A stretch of DNA of 54,114 bases from Acidimicrobiales bacterium (GTDB taxonomy: Bacteria > Actinomycetota > Acidimicrobiia > Acidimicrobiales > RAAP-2): the NCBI GenBank assembly GCA_017883075.1, contig JADGOI010000003.1:1-54114 (forward strand), read 5' to 3'. Under the pieces are notes generated by a model. The model saw only the letters and a list, made by a program, of their open reading frames with translations. It made no database searches and was not told where the DNA came from. This document shows, in pieces, positions 7,300 through 16,033 of this stretch (within the stretch, counting starts at the first letter, position 1; each line of letters begins with the position of its first letter). A program made the translations under genes and the position numbers.

Positions 7300-9369
7300 T
7301 TAGAACGGCAAGGACCCATCAGGCGCGGACCCCCCGGGAACAGGATCATCGGCGGCCACCACTCCGCGGCGAAGGAGGGCCACCGCCAGGTTGGCGGCCT
7401 CGGCCGTGCCCGGATCCGGTGCCACCTGGGCCAACTGGCGGACCAGATCGATCAGTTGGCGAATGTTCCTCACGAAGTCTCCCGGGGCCACATCGTTGTG
7501 GCGCAGAACCGACGACAACAGCCCTCCCTGGGCCCAGGCGACCACCGAGCGAGCCAGGCCCGGATCTGGGAGCCTGGTCCGCCTGAGCCCGTGGCGGCGC
7601 TCCTCCGCTCTCAGATCGCCCGCCATGGCCTCGAGAGCGCTCAGGCGCTCTGCCACCAGCCGCTGCCGCGGGCCATCCGGGTCCTCTTGGGCCCGCCGAG
7701 CCTCGAAGGTGAGCCCAGAGACCACGCCGGCCAGAAGCGCCGGCTGCAAACCATCGAAGATCCCCGCATTGAGCGCTTCCGATACCAGCAGATCGGATTC
7801 ATGGTAGATACCGGCGAGGACACTCCCGGCGCCGGTAATTCGCCAACCGTCGACATACCCCCGCGACTCCAGTACGGCCAACCGGCGGTCTAGTTGGGCC
7901 GGGAGTGACACCGAGCCCGGAGGAGCCTGCCACTGCCCATAGGAGGCGGCCAGCAGGCTGTGAGCTTCCTCTCTGTCCCAGCGCCTGACCAAGTTGACCG
8001 CCAGGTTGTAGGTGGGATGAAAGGACGAGAGAAGGTCGGGCGGTGGGGCCGAGGCGGTGGCGGCCACCGTGGCGAACGTCGTGGCGTGGGACCAGAGGAT
8101 GAACGCATGACCGACGGTGTCGATGCCTCGTCGCCCGGCCCGCCCGGTCAGCTGTTGGTACTCCCCCGCCGTCAACGCCGACGTGTCGCTGCCCCGGAAC
8201 TTGGCGAACCGCTCCACTACCACCGTGCGGGCCGGCATATTGATTCCGAGGGCCAGGGTTTCGGTGGCGAACACCAGTTTGAGGAGGCCCTCCGAGAAGC
8301 AGTGTTCCACCGCCCGGCGGAAGGCCGGCACCAGGCCGGCGTGGTGAGGCGCGATCCCGGCTTCGAGGGCGGCCGACCACTGCCCATATCCGAGAGTCTG
8401 GAGATCATCGTCGGACAACCGCTCCACCGCCTTCTCGGTGAGCTCGCGTATGCGTCTCTGCTCTCGGGGGTTTGTCAGTCGGAGACCGTCCTGAAGGCAC
8501 TGTCGGGTGGCGTCGTCACAGGCGGCCCGGGAAAAGATGAAGGTGATGGCCGGCAGCATGCCCGCGTCGGACAGATACTCGGCAACCTCGGTGCGCCGTG
8601 GCGTTCGAAAGCGATGTCGGGCATTGCGCTGTCGGCGTTCGTCGAGGCGCAGGCCGTCGGGGTTGGGCTTTCCTTGGCGGAAGAGGGGGAACACGCTGAT
8701 CCGGTCACTGCCCCGCTCAGCCACGGCGTAATGATGTTCGAGCGTGACCGGTCGATGCGTTTCGACCACCACGTGGGTGGTTCCTCGCACCGAGGTGAGC
8801 CACGCCCCGAAGTCCCTCGAGTTGTTGACGGTGGCCGACAGGCTGATGAAGGACACGTCCGGCGGCGTCAGTACCAGAATCTCTTCCCACACCGACCCGC
8901 GATACGGATCTTGGAGGTAGTGAACCTCGTCGAGGACGATGACGGCGAGGTCATCGAGCATCGAAGAGCGGGCGAACAGCATGTTCCGCAGGACTTCCGT
9001 AGTCATGACCACGATCGGAGCCTGCGACTGGTACGACACGTCCCCGGTCAACAGGCCCACCCGGCGCGATCCGTACCGATCGGCCAATTCCGAGAACTTC
9101 TGGTTGGACAGGGCTTTCAGGGGTGTGGTGTAGAACGCCTTGCCCCCGTGGTCCAGCGCCCTGGCCGCGGCGTAGTCGGCGATGATCGTCTTGCCCGATC
9201 CGGTGGGAGCCGACACCAACACCGATTCCCCCCGCTCGATGGCATCCATGGCCTCGTGTTGAAACTCGTCCAGAGGGAACCCGAGACCGGATTCGAAGCG
9301 GGCCCGGAGGCCATGCCCATCGGCTCCGTCGGCACCCCGAAACCGACCTCCGGCCTGCCCGGAAGTCAC
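7300..9369 (-). CDS. helY: HelY/Ski2-like DEVH-box superfamily 2 helicase
   Basis: 689 aa. Motif I is SAPTGSGKT (residues 53-61), motif II is DEVH (147-150), motif III is LSATVNN, and motif VI is QLTGRAGRRG. These are characteristic of Ski2/Dob1/HelY ATP-dependent RNA/DNA helicases. Mycobacterial HelY is about 900 aa as I recall it, so this copy is shorter, mainly in the C-terminal region. The GTG start overlaps the tatC stop by 4 bp. The neighbourhood tatA/B-tatC-helY next to the proteasome genes matches the usual actinobacterial order, which supports the name. The cellular substrate is unknown. Confidence 0.92.
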   Translation of the reverse strand: MTSGQAGGRFRGADGADGHGLRARFESGLGFPLDEFQHEAMDAIERGESVLVSAPTGSGKTIIADYAAARALDHGGKAFYTTPLKALSNQKFSELADRYGSRRVGLLTGDVSYQSQAPIVVMTTEVLRNMLFARSSMLDDLAVIVLDEVHYLQDPYRGSVWEEILVLTPPDVSFISLSATVNNSRDFGAWLTSVRGTTHVVVETHRPVTLEHHYAVAERGSDRISVFPLFRQGKPNPDGLRLDERRQRNARHRFRTPRRTEVAEYLSDAGMLPAITFIFSRAACDDATRQCLQDGLRLTNPREQRRIRELTEKAVERLSDDDLQTLGYGQWSAALEAGIAPHHAGLVPAFRRAVEHCFSEGLLKLVFATETLALGINMPARTVVVERFAKFRGSDTSALTAGEYQQLTGRAGRRGIDTVGHAFILWSHATTFATVAATASAPPPDLLSSFHPTYNLAVNLVRRWDREEAHSLLAASYGQWQAPPGSVSLPAQLDRRLAVLESRGYVDGWRITGAGSVLAGIYHESDLLVSEALNAGIFDGLQPALLAGVVSGLTFEARRAQEDPDGPRQRLVAERLSALEAMAGDLRAEERRHGLRRTRLPDPGLARSVVAWAQGGLLSSVLRHNDVAPGDFVRNIRQLIDLVRQLAQVAPDPGTAEAANLAVALLRRGVVAADDPVPGGSAPDGSLPF

Positions 9370-10115
9370 CGACGGATGATCTTACCGATGATGATCGACG
9401 CCTCGTAGAAGAAATACAGGGGAATGGCCAGGGCCATCATCGAAAACGGGTCTGAACTGGGGGTGATCACTCCCGCTACCACCACGATCAGCACAATGGC
9501 CCACCGGCGCCACGAGGACAGCTGTTTCGGCGTCAACACGCCCGCTACCTCCAACGACACCAGAAGGACCGGAAACTCGAAGGTCAGGCCAAAGACCGTC
9601 ATCAACAAGACGATCAGGCTTAGATACTTGGTCGGGTCGAGGATCTGGTTGAGCCCTGGGCCCCCGACCGAATCGAGGAACTTGAGGGCATGGGGAAACG
9701 TCTCGTAGGCGGTCAGGCACCCGAGCGAAAAGAGCACAATCGAGGCGGCGATGAACGGCACCGCATACTTCTTCTCTTTCGGATTCAATCCCGGGGTGAT
9801 GAAGCGCCACAATTCCCATAAGAGAACCGGTGATGCGGCAAAGAGCCCGCCGTAGGCCGAGATCTTTACCCTCAATGACAAGCCATCGAGCGGCCCGGTG
9901 ATGTAGAAGGCGCAGTGGTGTGGCGCCACCTGGCAGTACGGCTCCTTCAAGAAAGCGAGAATCGGGTTGTAGACGATGAAGGCCACCGTTGCGGCCACGA
10001 TGAACGCCAGTGCACACACCAGAACCCGACGTCGGAGCTCGGTGAGGTGCTCCACCAGCGTCATGGATTCGGGCTCGGATGTGGTGTCGTTGCGCCGCTT
10101 CAGGCTGATAGCCAT
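9366..10115 (-). CDS. tatC: Sec-independent protein translocase subunit TatC
   Basis: 249 aa with six hydrophobic segments and the family's N-terminal signature MTLVEHLTELRRRV. It also has the conserved periplasmic-loop stretch ALKFLDSVGG and the later FGLTFEFPVLL segment. TatC is the membrane receptor for twin-arginine signal peptides and works with TatA/TatB to export folded proteins. It lies 43 bp downstream of the TatB-like gene and overlaps helY by 4 bp. Confidence 0.96.
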   Translation of the reverse strand: MAISLKRRNDTTSEPESMTLVEHLTELRRRVLVCALAFIVAATVAFIVYNPILAFLKEPYCQVAPHHCAFYITGPLDGLSLRVKISAYGGLFAASPVLLWELWRFITPGLNPKEKKYAVPFIAASIVLFSLGCLTAYETFPHALKFLDSVGGPGLNQILDPTKYLSLIVLLMTVFGLTFEFPVLLVSLEVAGVLTPKQLSSWRRWAIVLIVVVAGVITPSSDPFSMMALAIPLYFFYEASIIIGKIIRR

Positions 10116-10158
10116 CGTGTTCGTCCTCGATCCGCCGGTGATCCGTGATCCGACGTGA

Positions 10159-10656
10159 CTAGTTCATGCCGGGGTCATCGGGGACGACAACGCCGGTAAC
10201 GCGTACCTGGTGGACCACACCTCCGGAATCGGTTGAGGAATCACCCGGGACACCGGGTCTCTCCTCTTCCGGCCACACGGTCCCCGAGGGCCGGTTGATT
10301 CTGCCCGACGGTTGGATAGCGTCTCCGGAAGCACCAACTGATTCGGAACTGTCACTCACTACGGATGTCGTGCCATTCTCCGACTCGTGGGTATCTGCCA
10401 GGGTACCGAGGAAGGTCAGGGGCGACCGGACCGCCTGGGCGATCTTGTCGGTCGACGGCAGGTCGGGGAACGACCCCCGTACGTCGGTCTCCAGGCGTTC
10501 ACGGAACTTACGGAAGTCCCCCCAGAGCCCACCGATCTGCTTGGCCACCTTGGGCAATTTGTCGGGTCCGAGCACAACCAGAGCGACCACGAGAATGATC
10601 AACAACTTGGCGGGACTGAGGAACGGCACGTTGCCGAGTGTATCGGTGACCACCAC
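10159..10656 (-). CDS. tatB: TatA/TatB-family translocase subunit (TatB-like)
   Basis: The track ORF extends to 10935 inside lepB; the real start must be near GTG 10656, 10653 or 10629. I use 10656 (165 aa); no clear Shine-Dalgarno discriminates. The N-terminal helix FLSPAKLLIILVVALVVLGPDKLPKV is followed by an amphipathic helix, as in Tat proteins. VVLGPxxLP resembles TatB more than TatA, which usually has FG at this hinge. A disordered acidic/Ser-rich tail of about 100 residues follows. It partners TatC, encoded next. No second TatA lies in the window, so this may be the only Tat helper here, or TatA is elsewhere. Confidence 0.87.
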   Translation of the reverse strand: MVVTDTLGNVPFLSPAKLLIILVVALVVLGPDKLPKVAKQIGGLWGDFRKFRERLETDVRGSFPDLPSTDKIAQAVRSPLTFLGTLADTHESENGTTSVVSDSSESVGASGDAIQPSGRINRPSGTVWPEEERPGVPGDSSTDSGGVVHQVRVTGVVVPDDPGMN

Positions 10657-10706
10657 GTTTGAGGCGGCGCTACCCCGCCCCGGCCCCGTGGTGGCCGGAT
10701 CGGCTG

Positions 10707-11327
10707 TCAGAGTCCCTTGAGCCGGCCCACCGGCCACACCACCGCAACGGCGCGACCGACGATGAGCGACTTCGGAATCGGTCCGAAGTAACGGCTGTCC
10801 TCGGAGTCCGTCCGGTTGTCCCCCATCACGTAATAATAGCCCTCCGGTATCTTCACGGGACCCGGCATATTGAACTGTTGATGAGCATTGGACGCCAGCG
10901 GCCCGGTAAAGCTCTGGGGCCCTGTCGGAAGCCACGGTACGGAGAGCAGCTTTCCATTGATGTAGACGTTTCCGTTCACCGTCGAGATGGTTTCGCCCGG
11001 AAGCCCGACGACCCGCTTTACCAGATCGGCATAGTTCTGGGCCTCGAGCGGTGGGCGTTTGAAGACCACGATGTCCCCCCGGTGCACGCCGTGGAAGTCA
11101 TAGCTCAACTTATTGACGATGATGCGATCACCGATGTGCAGGGTGGGAAGCATCGATCCCGAGGGAATCGAGAAGGTCTGGATCACGAACATCCGCAGAA
11201 TGAACGTCAATCCGACCACCAACACCAGGATGATCGCCCACTCGACCAACCAACGCCCGATCGCGCCCGATCGAGCCGGTTGCACACCAGACGTTGGCGT
11301 CGCTGTGTCGGAGGTTTCGGTAGTCAC
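10707..11327 (-). CDS. lepB: Signal peptidase I
   Basis: 206 aa type I signal peptidase with a single N-terminal membrane anchor (about 28-46). The catalytic Ser58 lies in IPSGSMLPT and Lys104 in VKRVVGLPGE; the later MGDNRTDSEDSR box is also present. It removes signal peptides from Sec and Tat exported proteins on the outer face of the membrane. It starts at GTG 11327, with TAGGGT nine bases upstream and no clear Shine-Dalgarno. It sits between pafA and tatB in the same orientation, so export and proteasome functions are adjacent here. Confidence 0.96.
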   Translation of the reverse strand: MTTETSDTATPTSGVQPARSGAIGRWLVEWAIILVLVVGLTFILRMFVIQTFSIPSGSMLPTLHIGDRIIVNKLSYDFHGVHRGDIVVFKRPPLEAQNYADLVKRVVGLPGETISTVNGNVYINGKLLSVPWLPTGPQSFTGPLASNAHQQFNMPGPVKIPEGYYYVMGDNRTDSEDSRYFGPIPKSLIVGRAVAVVWPVGRLKGL

Positions 11328-11363
11328 AATCGGTGGACCCTAGTGCACGCTGACCCGCATGAC

Positions 11364-12722
11364 TCACAAGCCGGCGATCAGCTTGTCCACCCGGTCGTCC
11401 TTGGACTTGAACGGGTCTTTCAACAGCACCGTCCGCTGCGCCTGATCGTTGAGCTTCAGGTGAACCCAATCGACCGTGAAGTCCCGTCGGCGTTCCTTCG
11501 CCTTGCGCACGAATTCGCCTCGAAGCCGCGCCCGGGTGGTCTGGGGGGGTGTGGACATGGCCGTGGCGATATCGGCGTCCTCACAGATCCGATCGAGTTG
11601 ATCGTGGTGCTGCAGCCGATAGTAGAGCCCCCGGGTGCGATCCACATCGTGGTACTTCAGATCGAGCAACGACACCGCCGGGCTGTTGAGCGGCAGTTGG
11701 TGGCGATGGCGGTAGCTGTCGATGAGCCGATACTTGGCCACCCAGTCACACTCGCGGTGGAGCGACAGCGGGTCAGAGCCCAGGCCCTTGAGGCAGTGCT
11801 CCCACATATCGAGGGCACGGTCCTCCTGGGAGGACAGACCCTGCCGGTCGCGGAACTTCAATGCCCGTTGCAGGTACTCGGTTTGCATGTCGAGTGCGCT
11901 CATCTCCCGGCCATTGGCCAAACGCACCGTGCGACGACAGGTGATGTCATGGCTGATCTCACGGATGGCCCTGATCGGATTCTCCAGGGTGAGGTCGGGC
12001 AGTACCGTTGCCGGGTCCTCGAGCATCCTCAGCATGATGCTGGTGGTACCCACCTTCAGAAACGTGGCGTACTCGCTCATATTCGAGTCGCCCACGATCA
12101 CGTGGAGCCTCCGGTACTTTTCGGCATCGGCATGCGGTTCGTCCCGGGTATTGATGATCGGGCGGCTCCGGGTGGTGGCCGAGGAAACTCCTTCCCAGAT
12201 GTGCTCGGCCCGCTGGCTCAGACAGAACACCGCGCCACGGGCAGTCTGGAGGACCTTGCCGGCGCCGGCGTAGATCTGTCGACTGACCAGAAACGGAATG
12301 AGCACCTCGGTGTAGTGCGCGAAGTCATCCTTCCGGCTGGTCAGATAGTTCTCGTGGCACCCGTAGGAGTTTCCGGCCGAATCGGTGTTGTTCTTGAACA
12401 GGTAGATGTCGCCACGGATGCCCTCTTCTTGCAGACGGGCCTCCGCCCCGTCCACCAACGATGACAGGATCCACTCCCCCGCCTTGTCGTGGACGACCAG
12501 CTCGGCGATATCGTCGCACTCGGGAGTGGCGTACTCGGGATGGCTGCCCACGTCGAGATAGAGACGCGCGCCATTCTCGAGGAACACATTGGAGGACCGT
12601 CCCCAGCTGACCACCCGCCGGAACAGATATCGGGCGACTTCATCTGGGCTGAGCCGCCGCTGCCCGCGTAGCGTGCAGGTGACCCCGTATTCGTTCTCCA
12701 AGCCGAAGATGCGCTTGTCCAT
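11364..12722 (-). CDS. pafA: Pup--protein ligase PafA
   Basis: 452 aa, the usual PafA length. The N-terminus [15 protein letters not shown] has the glutamine-synthetase-like ATP/Mg motif (GLENEYG). Further conserved stretches are [27 protein letters not shown] and NTRDEPHAD. It phosphorylates the C-terminal glutamate of Pup and forms an isopeptide bond with substrate lysines, marking them for the proteasome. It is distinguished from Dop by lacking the long N-terminal Dop loop and by gene position. It has its own candidate promoter 6 nt before the start codon and a 72-bp gap after prcA. Confidence 0.97.
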   Translation of the reverse strand: MDKRIFGLENEYGVTCTLRGQRRLSPDEVARYLFRRVVSWGRSSNVFLENGARLYLDVGSHPEYATPECDDIAELVVHDKAGEWILSSLVDGAEARLQEEGIRGDIYLFKNNTDSAGNSYGCHENYLTSRKDDFAHYTEVLIPFLVSRQIYAGAGKVLQTARGAVFCLSQRAEHIWEGVSSATTRSRPIINTRDEPHADAEKYRRLHVIVGDSNMSEYATFLKVGTTSIMLRMLEDPATVLPDLTLENPIRAIREISHDITCRRTVRLANGREMSALDMQTEYLQRALKFRDRQGLSSQEDRALDMWEHCLKGLGSDPLSLHRECDWVAKYRLIDSYRHRHQLPLNSPAVSLLDLKYHDVDRTRGLYYRLQHHDQLDRICEDADIATAMSTPPQTTRARLRGEFVRKAKERRRDFTVDWVHLKLNDQAQRTVLLKDPFKSKDDRVDKLIAGL

Positions 12723-12728
12723 GCCCTC

Positions 12729-12756
12729 ACGGTACCGTGCGCCGGCCGCATCCCAA
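12729..12756 (-). promoter_or_regulatory. Candidate leaderless promoter of pafA
   Basis: Minus-strand TACCGT (12734-12729) lies 6 nt before the pafA ATG with no Shine-Dalgarno between. TTGGGA, a partial -35 match, lies 16 bp further upstream. This spacing would place the transcription start at or next to the A of ATG. Confidence 0.4.
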
Positions 12757-12794
12757 CGGACGGTGTCCGAGCCGGCGGATACTCCGGCTCCGGA

Positions 12795-13472
12795 CTACGT
12801 CAGAAGAGCGTCCAGTTCGTCATCCATCAGGCGATGGAAGGAGCGCCGGCCACTTCCCTCGGTGAGGACCGCCGCCTCGAGATCCTTGCCGACCAGCGTC
12901 CGTTCGGCTCCGGCCAAGGCTCCCACCGTGGTCTGGAGGGCGGCCGAAAGTGACCAGTTCTCCTCCCATCCGGATTCGACTTGTTGAGCGATGGTCTCGG
13001 TCTCACCTCCGAGGACCGCGTACCGATCCTCGTCGGTGATGGTTCCCTCATAGGCGATGTGGTAAAGCTGGTTCGGACGCAGTTCGGTGCCCAATTCGGC
13101 CACCAGGATCTCCACCTCCAACGGCTTCATCTCGTGGGTGAAGACCTGACCGAGGTACTGCGCATACAGGTTGGCCAACGAACGGGCGTCGACGTCCTCA
13201 CGGCTGTAGGCGTAGCCCTTGGTGTCGGCGTGGCGAACACCCGAGACCCGCAGCTGATCGAACTCGTTGTACTTTCCCACCCCGGCAAAGGCTATGCGGT
13301 CGTAGATCTCGCTGATCTTGTGGAGCGACCGCGAGGGGTTCTCCGCCACGATGACGATTCCCTCAACATAGGTGCTGGCGATGAGCGATCGTCCTCGGGC
13401 GATTCCCTTCTGCGCATACTCGGCACGGTCTTTCATGACCTGTTCGGGGGCCACGTAGTACGGCATTGTCAT
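12795..13472 (-). CDS. prcA: 20S proteasome alpha subunit PrcA
   Basis: 225 aa. It starts MTMPYYVAPEQVMKDRAEYAQKGIARGRS, the typical bacterial alpha-subunit N-terminus, which gates the proteasome pore. An Ntn-hydrolase fold follows, without an N-terminal catalytic Thr, as expected for alpha. The start overlaps the prcB stop by 4 bp (ATGA), so alpha and beta are translationally coupled; a second Met at 13466 is possible. Four alternating rings of alpha and beta form the core particle capped by Mpa. Confidence 0.96.
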   Translation of the reverse strand: MTMPYYVAPEQVMKDRAEYAQKGIARGRSLIASTYVEGIVIVAENPSRSLHKISEIYDRIAFAGVGKYNEFDQLRVSGVRHADTKGYAYSREDVDARSLANLYAQYLGQVFTHEMKPLEVEILVAELGTELRPNQLYHIAYEGTITDEDRYAVLGGETETIAQQVESGWEENWSLSAALQTTVGALAGAERTLVGKDLEAAVLTEGSGRRSFHRLMDDELDALLT

Positions 13473-14299
13473 GGCTCGCGACCTTCCACCCGTCGACGTT
13501 CGATCAGCGTGGCGAACCGGAGTGCCACTTCCTCTTCGGTGACAGCTTCAAAGCCGGCGGCGGTCACAGTGGCCACCAACGGATAGATGCCTCTCACCAG
13601 ATCAGGACCTCCGGTGGCCGAGTCCTCGTCGGCAGCCTCAAAGAGGGCCTGGACCGCCAGCTCGACCGCGTCATCCCGGGCCATGCCCGTCCGGTAGCCG
13701 AGTTTGATCGTCGTCCGGGCGTCGCGTCCCCCCGACCCGGTGGCATTGTGCTCCGTCTCCTCGTAATGACCACCGGTGACGTCATAGGTGAAGATCCGGC
13801 CCGTGCCGCGGGCCAGGTCATATCCGGCGAACAGCGGTATCACTGCCAACCCCTGCATGGCCATGGGAAGGTGCTCACGCACCATCTGGCCCAGTTGGTT
13901 GGCCTTTCCCTCCAGGCTGAGCACAGCCCCTTCCACCTTCTCGTAGTGCTCGAGCTGGGTCTGGAACAGGCGGACCATCTCCACCGCGGGTCCGGCGGCC
14001 CCGGCGATGGCCACCGCCGAGAAGCGGTCGGCGGGGAAGACCTTCTCCATGGCACGGTGGGCGATGGAATGACCTTCGGTGGCCCGGCGGTCACCGGCCA
14101 TCACGATGCCGTCGGCGAACCGGATGGCCACCACCGTGGTCCCGTGACGGTATTCGGGGCCTCCGGGCCCTCCGGCACCCATGGGCACCTGGGGACCGCC
14201 GATGTTGGCCGGAGCACGCATCGGGATCTGAAGTCGGCGGATGAGTCCGGCGAAATCGGGACCGGGGTCATCCAATGGGGTAAAGAACGGCAACGTCAC
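13469..14299 (-). CDS. prcB: 20S proteasome beta subunit PrcB
   Basis: 276 aa including a propeptide of about 53 residues. Self-cleavage at HG|TTVVA exposes Thr54 as the catalytic nucleophile. The GTTVVAIRFADGIVMAGDRRAT segment is diagnostic of beta subunits and includes the Asp and Lys/Arg region that activates Thr. The start is GTG 14299, five bases after the pup stop codon, with a 4-bp overlap into prcA. The order pup-prcB-prcA is the standard actinobacterial one. Confidence 0.97.
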   Translation of the reverse strand: MTLPFFTPLDDPGPDFAGLIRRLQIPMRAPANIGGPQVPMGAGGPGGPEYRHGTTVVAIRFADGIVMAGDRRATEGHSIAHRAMEKVFPADRFSAVAIAGAAGPAVEMVRLFQTQLEHYEKVEGAVLSLEGKANQLGQMVREHLPMAMQGLAVIPLFAGYDLARGTGRIFTYDVTGGHYEETEHNATGSGGRDARTTIKLGYRTGMARDDAVELAVQALFEAADEDSATGGPDLVRGIYPLVATVTAAGFEAVTEEEVALRFATLIERRRVEGREP

Positions 14300-14304
14300 C
14301 GGAT

Positions 14305-14502
14305 CTACTCGCCGCCCTTCTGTACGTAGTTGCGCACGAACTCCTCGGCATTGTCTTCAAGTACCTCATCGATCTCGTCGAGGAGGTCATCCAGCTCTGC
14401 CTTCAGCTTCTCGCCCTTGGCCGAGGTGGCGGGCACCTCCTCCACCGATTCTTTGGCGTGGTCGGTGCCGCTGCTCTTCTTCTTCAATTCTCGTTCAGCC
14501 AT
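14305..14502 (-). CDS. pup: Prokaryotic ubiquitin-like protein Pup
   Basis: 65 aa, Glu/Lys-rich and probably disordered apart from a helix in the middle (KLKAELDDLLDEIDEVLED), which binds the Mpa coiled coil. The C-terminus is FVRNYVQKGGE. The terminal residue is already Glu, so deamidation by Dop is not needed before ligation; many mycobacterial-type Pups end in GGQ. The start has AGGGAGA about 7 nt upstream. It lies 12 bp after dop and 5 bp before prcB. Confidence 0.97.
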   Translation of the reverse strand: MAERELKKKSSGTDHAKESVEEVPATSAKGEKLKAELDDLLDEIDEVLEDNAEEFVRNYVQKGGE

Positions 14503-14514
14503 CTGCCACTCTCC

Positions 14515-16008
14515 CTAGCTGCTCAGCCGGTCCAACAACTCCGACGGAGTTGCGCTCTGCTGCAATAGTTCGTCCACGTGATCGGCCGTGCCTCGTAGGG
14601 GGTCCATCATAGGGACGCGCCGCAAGGGGTCGGTGCCGAGGTCGAAGACCAGCGAATCCCAGTTGGCCGTGACCACTTGCGCCGGCCACTTGGTCAGGCA
14701 CTGCCCCCTGAACCAGGCCCGGGTATTCCGTGGGGGCTCGGTGATGGCGCTGATCACCGATTGCTCATCGATCAACTTTTCGGTGTCGAGTCGGGCGAAG
14801 AGCGACCGCTCGGGGCGGAGGTCGTGATACTGCAGATCCATGGCCGCCAGCCGCGGATCGTCCCACCCACATCCGTGGCGCTCCTGATAGGCCTCGAGGA
14901 GTCGCAGCTTGGCCACCCAGTCGAGTTGACGGGCCAGGGACATCGGGTCGGTTGCAAGCCCGTGGAGCACCATCTCCCATCGGCGGAGGACCTCCTCGCC
15001 CACTCCCTCGTTACCCATGAATTCGAGGCCTCGGTCGTCGGCGTACTTTCGAGCCAACGAGAAGAGCTCCCACTGGATCTCCAGAGCCGTGGCCGTGGTG
15101 CCGTCGGACATCTCCAAGGCACGGCCGAGTCTCCGATCGAGCGATACCTGGTGCATGGCCCGGACCGGGTCAGCCAGGTCGAGATCGCGGTCCCCGATGA
15201 TGTTGTCCTCGATCATGGCCAGTACCAGCGACGTGGTGCCCACCTTGAGAAGTGAGGCCACCTCGGCCAGGTTGGCGTCACCGACGATGACGTGGAGGCG
15301 ACGGTAGCGGTGGGGATCGGCGTGCGGTTCATCCCGGGTGTTGATGATGGGTCGCTTGAGGGTTGTCTCGAGCCCGACCCGTTCTTCGAAGAACTCGGCC
15401 CGCTGTGTGATCTGGAAGTCGACCTGGCGACCGTCGTGGGTCGGGGTCTCTGATCCCACCTTCCCCGCTCCGGTAAAGATCTGCCTGGTCACAAAATGAG
15501 GGGTGATCCCATGGATGATCCGGTCAAAGGGTGTGGCACGGTCCATCAGATAATTCTCGTGGGTTCCGTACGAATTGCCCTTCCTGTCGGAATTGTTCTT
15601 GTAGACGATGAAGCGACGGCCGTCGGGGACTGCCGAGTTCGCAGCCGCCATCGATCTGATGAGGATCTGCTCGCCGGCCCGGTCGTATCGCACGCATTCC
15701 AGGGCATCGGCGCATTCGGGAGTGGAGAACTCCGGATGGGCATGGTCGACATAGAACCGCGCCCCATTGGTGAGCACGGTGTTCAGCAGGTGGGTCTCCA
15801 CCTTGGGTGGCATCGATCCCTCTCGGGCGTACCCCCGGGCGTCATTCCCCGGGGACTCGTCTTCAAAATCCCAACCGGTCTGTTGGCGAACGATGTCCTG
15901 CGCATAGGCGTTGATGAGCACCGACGAGGCAGCAATCGGGTTGGGATCGCCGTTTTCCACATGGATGCCGTACTCGGTCTCGATGCCGCAGACCTTCGGG
16001 ATGGCCAC
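14515..16008 (-). CDS. dop: Pup deamidase/depupylase Dop
   Basis: 497 aa. The N-terminus AIPKVCGIETEYGIH carries the ligase-like ATP site (GIETEYG). The region around residues 40-65 (GWDFEDESPGNDARGYAREG) is the Dop-specific loop absent from PafA. HPEFSTPEC, NNSDRKGNSYGTHENYL and [11 protein letters not shown] are shared with PafA. Because the local Pup ends in Glu, the main role here should be depupylation, releasing Pup from substrates. It starts at GTG 16008 with a TAGGGT element 6 nt upstream and no Shine-Dalgarno. Confidence 0.96.
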   Translation of the reverse strand: MAIPKVCGIETEYGIHVENGDPNPIAASSVLINAYAQDIVRQQTGWDFEDESPGNDARGYAREGSMPPKVETHLLNTVLTNGARFYVDHAHPEFSTPECADALECVRYDRAGEQILIRSMAAANSAVPDGRRFIVYKNNSDRKGNSYGTHENYLMDRATPFDRIIHGITPHFVTRQIFTGAGKVGSETPTHDGRQVDFQITQRAEFFEERVGLETTLKRPIINTRDEPHADPHRYRRLHVIVGDANLAEVASLLKVGTTSLVLAMIEDNIIGDRDLDLADPVRAMHQVSLDRRLGRALEMSDGTTATALEIQWELFSLARKYADDRGLEFMGNEGVGEEVLRRWEMVLHGLATDPMSLARQLDWVAKLRLLEAYQERHGCGWDDPRLAAMDLQYHDLRPERSLFARLDTEKLIDEQSVISAITEPPRNTRAWFRGQCLTKWPAQVVTANWDSLVFDLGTDPLRRVPMMDPLRGTADHVDELLQQSATPSELLDRLSS

Positions 16009-16014
16009 GCGCCG

Positions 16015-16020
16015 ACCCTA
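16015..16020 (-). promoter_or_regulatory. Candidate -10 element of a leaderless dop transcript
   Basis: Minus-strand TAGGGT is separated from the dop GTG by exactly six bases, in the 25-bp gap after mpa. No purine-rich ribosome site is present. I could not identify a convincing -35. It would let dop-pup-prcBA be transcribed separately from mpa. Confidence 0.35.
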
Positions 16021-16033
16021 TCCTCACTTCAGA

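Noticed and set aside
7960-9408. 482-aa plus-strand ORF
   Set aside because: Antisense to helY; no recognisable motifs.
10659-12464. 601-aa plus-strand ORF, the longest on that strand in the region
   Set aside because: It is a shadow of pafA and lepB in a high-GC genome; its composition (His/Arg/Gln-rich) has no family features.
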